Shown: positions 7,321 through 15,288, counted from the stretch's first letter. The stretch is DNA of 32,174 nt from Deltaproteobacteria bacterium (GCA_023250635.1 JAHFAI010000025.1:1-32174); one strand, 5' to 3'. Numbers and translations: made by a program. The notes: a model not told the origin generated them from the sequence alone.

Positions 7321-7740
7321 CTAATTTTTGTAATTTACCAGTGCCTGGCACACTATGTTTGATGCGACACAAAAAGATGGGGTTGAGCAAGCTCCGACCT
7401 GTGCGCCTCCATTGGTACAAAATTCAAGCGTGGCAGCCTGAGCATTGGTAATTCTACTAGGGCCGAGGCTTGTCGTCGTGGCATCAACCTGAGATGCTGC
7501 TAAGCATAACGAGTTTCCATTGTCAGAAATAGCCGTCTTAGTAGCTGTTGTTGCAAAATAGATAACATAGTTACCATTAGTTTTGTTGCTGTTCGTCGGA
7601 TCATTACTCACATAAGCTGTGGGGCATGATAGTTGGCAGTAACAGCTGCCATTAAAGGGGGTTGGCGGCGCGGCAATATCAGCAAAGCTGTTGAGTGACA
7701 CTAACAATGCAGCATTAGCGATAATATGATGTAGCTTCAT
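7321..7740 (-). CDS. Secreted cysteine-rich protein, function unknown
   Basis: A 139-residue protein with a Sec signal peptide (MKLHH start, hydrophobic core, likely cleavage after NSFA at residue 20). The mature protein of about 119 residues has eight cysteines (33, 35, 39, 79, 108, 118, 124, 131), an even number compatible with four disulfides in the periplasm or outside the cell. It is Thr/Asn/Ser-rich. No family was recognised. It starts 9 nt after the stop of the CHMI-family gene and is therefore probably its operon partner. Confidence 0.7.
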   Translation of the reverse strand: MKLHHIIANAALLVSLNSFADIAAPPTPFNGSCYCQLSCPTAYVSNDPTNSNKTNGNYVIYFATTATKTAISDNGNSLCLAASQVDATTTSLGPSRITNAQAATLEFCTNGGAQVGACSTPSFCVASNIVCQALVNYKN

Positions 7741-7749
7741 AAAAACTCC

Positions 7750-8163
7750 CTAAGTATTCGGAAAAATAGGTAATTTACAGCTATTTGAGCTCTTAATTTT
7801 TTCTTCTTTAAGCCCGTAATAGTGATCAATATCCGTATCCTGTAAATACACCCGAACCTGAGTTCTAAATCTGTTAACTTCAGAGCCGAAATCTTGTCTA
7901 ATTTTTTGGTATAAAGCTGAACCTAAGGAATTTTTAACTTCGTTAGTCCGTCCTGGAAGAATTTTTAGTGTAAGCTGGATAAATGCAGCACTACTATCGC
8001 CAGAGCCAATTATAAAATCAGAATAAGGTATTACCAATGAGCGACATGTTTCCAGATCGGTCTTGATTCTTTTCACAAGGAGTTGATGAACTTCACGGAT
8101 AAATTGCGGAGTTTTTTCGGCTATTTTTAAATTAGCAGTATATTCGAAGTGCAGAGTTGGCAT
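7750..8163 (-). CDS. 5-carboxymethyl-2-hydroxymuconate isomerase (CHMI) family tautomerase
   Basis: A 137-residue protein from the chosen start. The match to the CHMI/HpaF family is MPTLHFEYTAN at the N-terminus and FIQLTLKILPGRTNEVK in the second half, the counterpart of the E. coli HpaF segment FVHMTLKIGAGRSLES. Members of this tautomerase superfamily use the N-terminal proline exposed after Met removal as the catalytic base. For that reason the start is placed at the ATG at 8163 (MP...) rather than at an upstream in-frame ATG at 8199. A GGTGA site lies just before it. Known members isomerise an intermediate of homoprotocatechuate breakdown, but no other gene of that pathway is near, so the substrate may differ. 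The C-terminal tail is about 10 residues longer than in HpaF. First gene of the leftward cluster. Confidence 0.75.
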   Translation of the reverse strand: MPTLHFEYTANLKIAEKTPQFIREVHQLLVKRIKTDLETCRSLVIPYSDFIIGSGDSSAAFIQLTLKILPGRTNEVKNSLGSALYQKIRQDFGSEVNRFRTQVRVYLQDTDIDHYYGLKEEKIKSSNSCKLPIFPNT

Positions 8164-8198
8164 ATTGTCACCATAAAAGAGTAAAAAATCGTCTTCCA

Positions 8199-8227
8199 AT
8201 TATAATAACATTTTATTCGGTAGAAAT
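8199..8227 (-). promoter_or_regulatory. Candidate promoter of the leftward cluster
   Basis: On the minus strand a perfect TATAAT -10 occupies 8204-8199, with only a weak -35 (ATTTCT-like, 8227-8222, 17-bp spacing). Initiation near 8192 would give a leader of about 30 nt to the ATG at 8163. This would drive the CHMI gene and the four genes downstream. Confidence 0.5.
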
Positions 8228-8293
8228 CAGTTTGTTGCTAATTTTTTGCACCACCACTGCATGGTTAGCCTCAGCGTAATCGTAGACTTGGTC

Positions 8294-8440
8294 CTAAGCG
8301 GTTAAATTTAGGGGTTTATACCCATGGAGTTTTCGTTTGCAACTGTGTTGCTCGTCAAAAACTCTCCTCATTAGAGGAGTCTCATAATAATCAACCCCAC
8401 GCTCTAGAGGCACCTGCTCCGGTCTCGGAGCGAAATCCAT
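8294..8440 (-). pseudogene. Possible N-terminal relic of a REP-associated (Y1/HUH) transposase
   Basis: A 48-codon open stretch, open further back to about 8476, reads MDFAPRPEQVPLERG then VDYYETPLMRRVF and ends in a stop. The order 'PR..QV.L....YY.....RR.F' resembles the N-terminus of one clade of RAYT transposases (QVxLxxxxYYHCxSRCVRRAFLCG), but the metal-binding His and Cys are absent and about two residues are missing. No start context or downstream catalytic part exists, so it would be a decayed fragment. Resemblance is by eye only and may be chance. The rest of 8205-8536 shows no other gene. Confidence 0.25.
8357..8379 (-). terminator. Candidate rho-independent terminator of the phosphatase gene
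   Basis: On the minus strand a CTCCTC/GAGGAG stem with a TAAT loop (8379-8364) is followed by AGTTTTT. It lies about 160 bp past the stop of the LRR/phosphatase gene. The stem is only 6 bp, so it is a weak candidate. It falls inside the possible transposase relic. Confidence 0.4.
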
Positions 8441-8536
8441 AAGGCTGGTGATGGGTTTCTCCCTAGCTTTTGAAAATTAGTGGCATAGGCTTCATCGAAT
8501 CTTAGTGCTGCAATGCTTTTGAATTATGAGACAACT

Positions 8537-9889
8537 CTATTCCTCTTGACAGGCCTTTCGCGAGGAGTTGTCTCGTTCAGTAACTTCATGGCAATTGAGG
8601 ACTATTAGCCTTTCAAGTATTTGTTCTCTTATTATCTGACGACGCTTAGCGTAGCTAGGATCGTTGGCGAGGATGCCACGCTCCCTTGCTTTTGCAGCAT
8701 AAAAAGTATTGAGCAGTAGGTCGATCTCTTCTTGGCTATAGCTATTAGGGGCTCTTCCCTCATAAAAAATATTTTCGAAGAGCATTAATTGGGCGATAAA
8801 ACCGAAATTTGGATTAATTTTTTTTCGCTGTTGGTGAACATAGAGCAAAGCTTCAGCAAGATTCATCTCTTGGTATCTAACTAAATAAGCAACGACAATG
8901 CTCGCTGAGCGAGAAATTCCCATCCCACAGTTTACCAGTATCGCCTCACCTTGCTGCAGGGAAGCGTGAAGAAGTTGCGTATATTCTCCAAAATTTACCT
9001 GCTGGTCGGGAGTATCTTGAAGGGGAAAATTAGTTACGAATACACCTTGTTCTCGTAGTTTTTCTTCATTAATCGCCACCTCATTGGAGCTATTAAAAAC
9101 CATAGAAATTGCTGGACAAAGGGAAGCGATTAAACGCGAGCATACGGCTTCCCTTCCGCCAAGATAAATAATCTTGGCAGACCCGGCGCTTTTTGCGGGG
9201 GGCAGAGGAATTTGATTAGGAAAACCGCCTTGACCAATCATAGAGATCAGAGCATCTTTGGTAGCCAAATCTCTGCAGGAAAAAACCACCGAAATACTGG
9301 TGTTGAGAAGGCGCTTTCCGCTTGCTGCCTGCAAGGCAAAGATCTTAGTTAAATAGCTTTCATCTAAGCGTAGGGAATAATTCCCTTTGACTTCTAAGGT
9401 GAATTGCTGCTGAAGATGCCATTGTAGAGTTTCAGCATCAATTTCCTTGAGGTCATTTTGATCTAAGTCAAGGACGAGTACTTTTGTTAGGCCGCGAATA
9501 TCAGGTGGTGCCTCTAGCATATTGTACGTTAGCCGGATTATTTCAATGTTCTCAGGAAAGCTGCCGGTCGCGGTGATTCCTGCAGAGCTGGAGAGATAGA
9601 GCAATTTTTTTAGGTGTCCAAGGTTAGGTAGCACACCTAGGGGCGGGTTGTGTTGATTGATCACGAGCTGAGTAACGTTCCTCACTACCTCTTTTCGCCA
9701 GAGAAGCCTGTTTAACTCCTCGCTCGTTAGGGACAAGTCACATAAAATTAGCCGCCCGCTTTGTCTGCATTGCTCAAGAGCGGCATGGATATCAGCCTGG
9801 GTGGTTTTCGTACTTAGACTTTCTGTGCCAAGGGCTGCGGCAGCTTGGAGGAAAAATCCGCAGATTACCGTTAAATATTGCCGACGCAT
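8537..9889 (-). CDS. Secreted leucine-rich-repeat / dual-specificity phosphatase-like protein
   Basis: A 450-residue protein from the chosen start. A Sec signal peptide (MRRQYLTVICGFFLQAAAALG) precedes a region of irregular leucine-rich repeats (about residues 45-150, with LxxLxxLxxLxL spacing). A dual-specificity phosphatase domain follows (about 230-375): Asp292 in FPLQDTPD as candidate general acid, the P-loop NCGMGISRSAS with catalytic Cys321 and Arg327, and the trailing NPNFGFIAQLMLFE typical of DSPs. The usual His before the Cys is Asn. It should hydrolyse phosphate esters, perhaps phosphotyrosine, but export suggests a target outside the cytoplasm. The start at 9889 has AAGGA 6 nt upstream and yields the signal peptide; the frame is open 27 codons further. 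Divergent from queG. Confidence 0.8.
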   Translation of the reverse strand: MRRQYLTVICGFFLQAAAALGTESLSTKTTQADIHAALEQCRQSGRLILCDLSLTSEELNRLLWRKEVVRNVTQLVINQHNPPLGVLPNLGHLKKLLYLSSSAGITATGSFPENIEIIRLTYNMLEAPPDIRGLTKVLVLDLDQNDLKEIDAETLQWHLQQQFTLEVKGNYSLRLDESYLTKIFALQAASGKRLLNTSISVVFSCRDLATKDALISMIGQGGFPNQIPLPPAKSAGSAKIIYLGGREAVCSRLIASLCPAISMVFNSSNEVAINEEKLREQGVFVTNFPLQDTPDQQVNFGEYTQLLHASLQQGEAILVNCGMGISRSASIVVAYLVRYQEMNLAEALLYVHQQRKKINPNFGFIAQLMLFENIFYEGRAPNSYSQEEIDLLLNTFYAAKARERGILANDPSYAKRRQIIREQILERLIVLNCHEVTERDNSSRKACQEE

Positions 9890-9954
9890 GTACTGTCCTT
9901 GTATTGAGTCAGAGTTGTATAAATAGATAGCGTCTACCCTATAGCAAAGCTCCC

Positions 9955-9983
9955 CTTGCCAGACAAGCATTCCTGCTTGCCAG
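9955..9983. promoter_or_regulatory. Inverted/direct repeat in the divergent spacer, possible operator
   Basis: Within the 122-bp spacer between the phosphatase gene and queG there are two CTTGCCAG direct repeats (9955-9962 and 9976-9983) and a 6-bp hairpin CAAGCA/TGCTTG (9964-9979). They could bind a regulator of either gene, or form structure in the queG leader. No convincing sigma70 promoter was found for either direction. Confidence 0.3.
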
Positions 9984-10011
9984 GCCCTCCATAAGGCGCT
10001 ATGCCCCTAAC

Positions 10012-11082
10012 ATGCGCAGACTTATAGAAAACTCCGTACATGCAGTGGGCCTTGAGTTCTTAGGGGTGGTCCCCCTAGGTGTAGAGGAGGGCTTTAGCTT
10101 TTTTGAAAGGTGGATCGCCTCGGGCAAGCATGCCGAGATGGCCTATCTTGCTAATAATATGCACTGTCGTCGCGATCCCCGCCTCCTCCTGCCGGGGGCC
10201 AGGACCGCTATTATCCTCGGCCTTTCCTATAATCAAGGCGATAGTTTCCGCCGCCAACCCGGGGATGCTTCGCTTCCGGTGGCTCAGTATGCCCGCTTGG
10301 GAGACTATCACCGTTACTTTAAGGCTCAAGCCCAACAAGTGGTCGCTACCCTTCAGGGGGCAGTTGCAGAGAGCCATCAATTTCGGGTGTTGGTGGATAG
10401 CGCTCCCCTGCTCGAACGAGCCTTAGCAGCGAAAACGAGCCGGGGATTCATCGGTAAAAACACTCTTTATATTCATCCGGAGAAGGGAAGTTTTTTGCTG
10501 CTTGGTGAAATTCTTGCGACCCTGCCGATGCCGGTGGATTCTCCCTCCTCGGTGGAATCAGGTAAGCGCAGTGACGCGGGGGGCTGTGGATCCTGTCGCC
10601 GCTGTCAGGTTTACTGCCCGACCGGAGCTCTTGATGAGGCGTATACCCTCGATGCGCGCAAATGCTTGTCCTATTATACCATTGAACATCGCGGCACTAT
10701 CCCGGTGGAGTATTGGTCTTGGCTCCCCTATTCGCTCTTTGGCTGCGATATTTGCCAACTGGTTTGTCCCTACAATCGTCTGAGTGAAAAACCAGGATCA
10801 ACAGCAGGCATCAAGCAGAATAGTCATCTGGTGAAAATAACGAAGCTCCCCCCGCTTCCTGAAATGGTTCTTATGGACCAATCATTCTATGTGCGTACCT
10901 TTGGGGGAACCCCGATGACGCGAGCTAAAAAAGCAGGTCTGCAGCGCAATGCGCTTATTGCTATGATAGTTGAAAATCACCCTGAACTCGCTCAGGTGCT
11001 TGCCGATTCCCGTCTCAATGAAGAGCCACTGCTGCTAGCAACAACAGCACAGATCAGCGAATATCGGGCGTTAAAAAGTTGA
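10012..11082 (+). CDS. queG: Epoxyqueuosine reductase QueG
   Basis: A 356-residue protein that performs the last step of queuosine tRNA modification: cobalamin-dependent reduction of epoxyqueuosine to queuosine at the tRNA wobble base. It shows the family landmarks: VDSAPLLER with Asp129 (the proposed proton donor), a first 4Fe-4S motif CGSCRRC plus C202 in CPTGAL (C192, C195, C198, C202), then C218 and a second cluster motif CDICQLVCPYN (C245, C248, C252). Length and order are typical. The C-terminal part is shorter than HEAT-extended homologues. It runs rightward from the divergent spacer and is followed by a MITE-like element 9 bp after the stop. Confidence 0.95.
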   Translation: MRRLIENSVHAVGLEFLGVVPLGVEEGFSFFERWIASGKHAEMAYLANNMHCRRDPRLLLPGARTAIILGLSYNQGDSFRRQPGDASLPVAQYARLGDYHRYFKAQAQQVVATLQGAVAESHQFRVLVDSAPLLERALAAKTSRGFIGKNTLYIHPEKGSFLLLGEILATLPMPVDSPSSVESGKRSDAGGCGSCRRCQVYCPTGALDEAYTLDARKCLSYYTIEHRGTIPVEYWSWLPYSLFGCDICQLVCPYNRLSEKPGSTAGIKQNSHLVKITKLPPLPEMVLMDQSFYVRTFGGTPMTRAKKAGLQRNALIAMIVENHPELAQVLADSRLNEEPLLLATTAQISEYRALKS

Positions 11083-11091
11083 TTAAAATCT

Positions 11092-11257
11092 AGTAACTAC
11101 TCAGCACTTTTCCAACTACTCAGCACTTTTTCAACTACTCAAGGCTTGGTGCAGTTTTGCTGCTTTCAAGGAGCGAGCAGCGGAGCAGCCGTCTGGCTGT
11201 GAGCAGGCGCAGCAACGAAGAAAGCGGCGAAGATGCAGCAAGACCTGAGTAGTTACT
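11092..11257. mobile_element. 166-bp MITE-like palindromic element
   Basis: The outer ends are a perfect 13-bp inverted repeat (AGTAACTACTCAG at 11092-11104, complement at 11245-11257). A longer arm at 11133-11167 pairs imperfectly with 11220-11254 (about 28 of 35). The left side carries three AACTACTCA copies spaced 19 bp apart (11095, 11114, 11133), so the arm start was tandemly triplicated. The centre has a small CAGCC/GGCTG hairpin. No ORF of note is inside. It sits between queG and a secreted-protein gene; the remainder of 11083-11336 contains nothing else recognisable. Confidence 0.65.
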
Positions 11258-11336
11258 CTAATTTAATACTTATGTTTGGCATGATAACGATGGGATGGTT
11301 TTTTATTCTCCTTTCTCTTACCTTCTGGAGGCCATT

Positions 11337-12305
11337 TTGAGAATTTTCCCCTTTTTGCGACAGACTCTCTGTATTGCTAGTTTGTTGAGTCCCTCGGTAA
11401 TTCTCGCTGCCGACTCAAGTGATGATGCAGCGCTTGCAGCGGTCAAAGCTGAAACCAGAAATCAGGCTTTAGAGCTTTTCCGCCATCATATATTGACCTC
11501 CACGAGGACAATCGCTGCTATTGAATTGCATGAATATCCTGAAAAGAAAGCTCAATCTGCAGAGCAGGCGGGAACCCTCCCTAAGAAAGATTATGTATGT
11601 ACAATGGAAAAAATAGCAGGAAATCTAGAAAATAAGGAAGAATTCCATTTTCAGTGGAAAATAAAATTGCAAAAATTCCATAAAAATGGAGAAGTTATTA
11701 AATTCCACCTGTTTTTGGATAAAGAAGCTGGCAAACTAGCGAAACTTTCATGTCAACGTTTTGGCATGAAGGTTGTCAGTGGGACTTTTATTGATATTTG
11801 GAGTCAACTATTAACGCCAGAAAACAGCTGCACCACGGCAAGCGAAAGTGATAAACTATTCGATACCTTCGCCACGGATCATTTGTTCACGATCGAAAAT
11901 TCTACGAGTGATCCTGATTACTATTGGCTTAAGGGGATCAGGCAGCCGACTGAGCAGCAAGAACTATTAATTTTAAATAAGGAAGCGCGCAATAAAGAGT
12001 TTGAGGAATATGAGCAAGGCAGTCGCTTTTGCTTAAAAGACTTTAAAAGCAGACCGAGAGTTCCTATGCTTATCCTTAAAAGTGATCTTGCGGAGATTGT
12101 TCTAGGCTTTGATAAAAGCACCGGCTCGTGGAGTTCAGTTAACTTAGGTAAAGAAGAATCACCTTCCCAGGGGCTTAATTTTTATCGCTGGCCTGTTGGT
12201 AGAGGAGTTCTGGAAAAGGCTGGTCAAGCAAGACTTATTATCAATATTCGCGGTGATTGGTCAATTTATGAGCAGCAAGCAAGTTCATCAAGCGAGGGTG
12301 AATAA
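11337..12305 (+). CDS. Secreted protein of unknown function
   Basis: A 322-residue protein. The start is put at TTG 11337 because an ideal GGAGG lies 5 nt upstream and the product begins with a clean Sec signal peptide (RIFPFLRQTLCIASLLSPSVILA, cleavage probably before ADSSDD). An upstream in-frame ATG at 11295 has no ribosome site and would add a hydrophobic extension. The mature protein is Lys/Glu-rich with four Cys (in YVCTME, LSCQRF, NSCTTA and RFCLKD). No family was recognised. It is 56 bp upstream of the M3 peptidase gene in the same direction, so the two may share a transcript. Confidence 0.7.
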   Translation: MRIFPFLRQTLCIASLLSPSVILAADSSDDAALAAVKAETRNQALELFRHHILTSTRTIAAIELHEYPEKKAQSAEQAGTLPKKDYVCTMEKIAGNLENKEEFHFQWKIKLQKFHKNGEVIKFHLFLDKEAGKLAKLSCQRFGMKVVSGTFIDIWSQLLTPENSCTTASESDKLFDTFATDHLFTIENSTSDPDYYWLKGIRQPTEQQELLILNKEARNKEFEEYEQGSRFCLKDFKSRPRVPMLILKSDLAEIVLGFDKSTGSWSSVNLGKEESPSQGLNFYRWPVGRGVLEKAGQARLIINIRGDWSIYEQQASSSSEGE

Positions 12306-12361
12306 AGTACCTTGTTCTGTTCGCGCTGCTCTAGTTTCTTGATTACGAAGGGAGTAAATGC

Positions 12362-14515
12362 ATGAAAAAATCGTTGCTAGGTTCTATAATTATCTGTGCC
12401 GGGACCTTTTCTATGGTAACGGGATGTTGGACTTCAATGCAAACGGAGCAGGCAGAAAAAGCCCCTATGTCGACGAGCCAAAAAAGCGAAAATCCATTTT
12501 TTCTTGCCTATACCACCCCTGAGCTGGTTCCCCCCTTTAATACAATAAGAGTGGAGCACTATCTCCCTGCGTTTCAAGAAGGAATGCGCCAACAACTCAG
12601 TGAAGTCGAGGCCATCTGCGCGAATACTCAGGCACCAACTTTTGCCAACACCATTGAAGCTCTAGAAAACAGCGGTCAGTTTTTGGAACGGGTTTCTTTA
12701 GTCTTCAGCAATATTACCGCCACAACCAGCACGGATGAACTAGACAAACTCTCTGGCGAAGTGGCTCCGCAATTAAGCCAGCATTCTGATACAATCTATT
12801 TAAACGATCAGCTTTTTGTGCGGGTTAAGACGGTGTATGAGCAGCGTCATCTGCACTCCTACGCAGCAGATCAGCTTAAACTTCTCGAAGATCAATATCG
12901 GCAGTTTGTCCAAGCAGGGGCAAGTCTAAGCTCCGACCAGAAAAAAGAGCTTGAAGAGATCAATAAACGCTTGAGTGTATTGACGGATACTTTTAGCAAA
13001 AATGTCCGTAAAGATACCGAGAATTATCGCTTAATTCTTGATAAAAGCCAGATAGCGGGTCTTCCTGAGGACGTTCTCGCTGAGGCGCGAGGAGAAGCCC
13101 AAAAAGCCAATCAACCCGATAAGTGGGTGTTTACGATTCAGCGTTCTTCCATCACGCCGTTTCTCACCTATGCTGACCACCGTGAACTACGCCAGCAAAT
13201 CTATCAGGCGTATCAGCAGTGTGCTAATAACGATAACGAGTATACTAACAAAGCCGTTATCATGGAAATTGTCAAACTACGCCATCGTCAGGCCCTCTTG
13301 CTCGGCTACGAGAATTATGCAGCATATCATCTGCAAGACTCCATGGCCAAATCAACGGCAAAGGTATATGGCCTTTTAGATAAATTATGGCCCTCAGCAG
13401 TACAGCAAGCTCAGAGCGAAGCAGAAGAGTTGCAACAATTAATTGACCAGGGCAGCGAGCCTTTTGCCCTGCAAGCCTGGGATTGGCAGTATTATGCCGA
13501 AAAAGTCCGCAAACAAAAATATGATCTCGATGTCAATAGTCTCCGCCCTTACTTTTCGTTGCAAGCCACCGTTGCTGGGGCCTTTGATTTAGCCAATCGT
13601 TTATATGGGCTGCGTTTTGTTGAACGTAAGGATCTGCCTCTGTATCATGAAACGGTGCGAACTTTCTCCGTTTTTGACAAAGATAATAGTTTGCTTGGCA
13701 TCTACTATCTTGACCCTTATCGTCGCCCGGGTAAACGCGCTGGGGCATGGATGACCAACTTGCGTCAGCAAAGTCATCAGGGCGGGAAGAAAATTTCTCC
13801 CATTGTAATCAATGTTCTAAACTTTAATCCTCCGGCCAGCGAAGGGGTTAGTTTATTGACTCTTGATGAAGCAAATACCGTCCTTCATGAGTTTGGCCAT
13901 GCCTTGCATGGCTTGTTGTCGGCGGTTAATTACCGCTCCCAAGCAGGGACCAGTGTCTACCGAGATTTCGTTGAATTTCCTTCTCAGCTGATGGAAAATT
14001 GGCTGCTTGAGCCGGAGTTTTTGCAAACTTTTGCCAAACACTACCAGACGGGCGAAGCGATTCCTGCGGCGTTAATTAAAAAAGTGCGCCAGGCAAAGCG
14101 CTTTAATCAAGGCTTTGCTGTCAGCGAATACATGGCAGCTGCCTACCTTGATTTGGCTTGGCACACCATGGATCCCGAAACTATCAGCGATGTGGAACAG
14201 TTGGAACATGAGACCTTGGCACGTTTAGGGCTGCCCGCGACGATTGCTCCTCGTTATCACTCGAGCTATTTCCAGCATATTTTCTCTTCAGGCTATGCCG
14301 CGGGTTATTATAGCTATCTGTGGTCGCAGATTTTAGATGCCGATGTGTTTGCCGTTTTCGCCAAGAAAGGCATTTTTGATCGTGCCACGGGCGAAAAATT
14401 CCGCAGGGAAATCCTCTCAAAAGGCGGATCAGTAGAATCGGCAGAGCTCTTTCGTACCTTCCGTGGCCGCGATCCCGATAGTACGGCTTTGCAGCAGCGC
14501 TTGGGTTTCAAATAG
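12362..14515 (+). CDS. M3-family (Dcp/oligopeptidase A-like) metallopeptidase lipoprotein
   Basis: A 717-residue zinc peptidase. The N-terminus has a lipoprotein signal peptide (lipobox MVTGC, Cys22), so it should act in the periplasm anchored to a membrane, unlike cytosolic E. coli Dcp and PrlC. From about residue 45 the sequence follows family M3: a helical N-terminal half, then GAWMTNLRQQ, IVINVLNFNPP, the zinc motif HEFGH (His509, Glu510, His513) and DFVEFPSQLMENW with Glu538 as third ligand 25 residues later. The C-terminal SSYFQHIFSSGYAAGYYSYLWS is also typical and includes the substrate-binding Tyr region. The role is degradation of short peptides, probably by dipeptide removal. GGGAG precedes the ATG. 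Its last codons overlap the convergent oxygenase pseudogene. Confidence 0.93.
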   Translation: MKKSLLGSIIICAGTFSMVTGCWTSMQTEQAEKAPMSTSQKSENPFFLAYTTPELVPPFNTIRVEHYLPAFQEGMRQQLSEVEAICANTQAPTFANTIEALENSGQFLERVSLVFSNITATTSTDELDKLSGEVAPQLSQHSDTIYLNDQLFVRVKTVYEQRHLHSYAADQLKLLEDQYRQFVQAGASLSSDQKKELEEINKRLSVLTDTFSKNVRKDTENYRLILDKSQIAGLPEDVLAEARGEAQKANQPDKWVFTIQRSSITPFLTYADHRELRQQIYQAYQQCANNDNEYTNKAVIMEIVKLRHRQALLLGYENYAAYHLQDSMAKSTAKVYGLLDKLWPSAVQQAQSEAEELQQLIDQGSEPFALQAWDWQYYAEKVRKQKYDLDVNSLRPYFSLQATVAGAFDLANRLYGLRFVERKDLPLYHETVRTFSVFDKDNSLLGIYYLDPYRRPGKRAGAWMTNLRQQSHQGGKKISPIVINVLNFNPPASEGVSLLTLDEANTVLHEFGHALHGLLSAVNYRSQAGTSVYRDFVEFPSQLMENWLLEPEFLQTFAKHYQTGEAIPAALIKKVRQAKRFNQGFAVSEYMAAAYLDLAWHTMDPETISDVEQLEHETLARLGLPATIAPRYHSSYFQHIFSSGYAAGYYSYLWSQILDADVFAVFAKKGIFDRATGEKFRREILSKGGSVESAELFRTFRGRDPDSTALQQRLGFK

Positions 14516-15273
14516 ATTTACGATAGTGCCCTGTCCCCATAATATTGCGATCAAATATCGGGGCTAAGGTCTTTCTGCCGATGGTTCTCATCAAAGCGCT
14601 GGCGCGGAGCAGCATTTTTTTCTTAAGTGGTTCATCAGGCCAGCCATAGAATGAGGTGGAGTGGTAGTAGTCAAAGCCTATGGGTGATTTTTCGGAAAAA
14701 TAATAATTGCTGACACAGCAACGTCGATCGTTATGAACTACGGGCGTGACCCTATGCAGGGAGTGCTTGTGGGTTTCCATAATAACCAGGCGGTCAAATA
14801 CGGAGGGAATTTCCACGGGCTTGCCTTTTAAGCCCTCTGGCCAGAGTTGGAGGTTGCCCCCCCACTGAGGCTGCCAATGAGGAGAGACATAGTAAAGACT
14901 ATTGAGCACGCGGTATTTTTTGCGAAAGCGATCGTGAGAGTTGTCGAGATGGGGATTAAGGTAACAGCCCAGAGACATGGAGCTGATCCCCCCAGCATAA
15001 AGGCTCTCATCGCCATAAGCCATCGAGGGCAGTGATTTCTTGGACCTTGGCGATTATCTGGGGATCCTGAAACGCAAAGGTAATTTGTTCGACTATGGGA
15101 TCGAGGTGGTCAAAATTCACTGCAACGTATTTGTGCTCCTGCAGGCCTTTTTTGCTGAGCATAGTAGTTTCATCGGGAAAATTGCGAAAGATTTTGCTTC
15201 CTAAATCTGGGCCGAGCAGCTGATCAACAAAGAAGTAACGGCTGCCTTTTTACTTCTTGTTGAGAGGATTCAA
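14508..15273 (-). pseudogene. Disrupted 2OG-Fe(II) oxygenase (prolyl-4-hydroxylase-like)
   Basis: Two reading frames together give one protein. Frame A (15249 down to 15007) reads GSRYFFVDQLLGPDLG ... VQEITALDG. Frame B (from about 15023 to 14508) continues MAYGDESLYAGGISSM, CYLNPHLDNSHD and ETHKHSLHRV. The iron-binding HxD (NPHLDNSHD) and the distal His (HSLHRV) are in frame B, with a C-terminal FDYYHSTSFYGWPDEP tail. A frameshift lies between about 15007 and 15030. A TAA at 15250-15252 also interrupts the frame just after a possible TTG start at 15273. The family hydroxylates substrates with 2-oxoglutarate and O2; here the gene is probably inactive, unless both lesions are sequencing errors. 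It lies after fabI and converges on the M3 peptidase gene, overlapping it by 8 bp. Confidence 0.75.
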
Positions 15274-15288
15274 GGGGCTGTTGTCCTG

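Noticed and set aside
8528-8574. 10-bp perfect inverted repeat GAGACAACTC/GAGTTGTCTC with a 27-nt loop over the end of the phosphatase gene
   Set aside because: The right arm is coding, the loop is long and there is no T-tract; it may be chance. The better terminator candidate is at 8357-8379.
11092-11147. Short CRISPR-like array from the AACTACTCA repeats
   Set aside because: The repeats are only 9-19 bp with no unique spacers and belong to the arm of a palindromic element.
14508-15023. The oxygenase C-terminal frame as an intact 171-residue gene
   Set aside because: The adjoining frame encodes a continuous N-terminal half of the same protein, so this is one disrupted gene.
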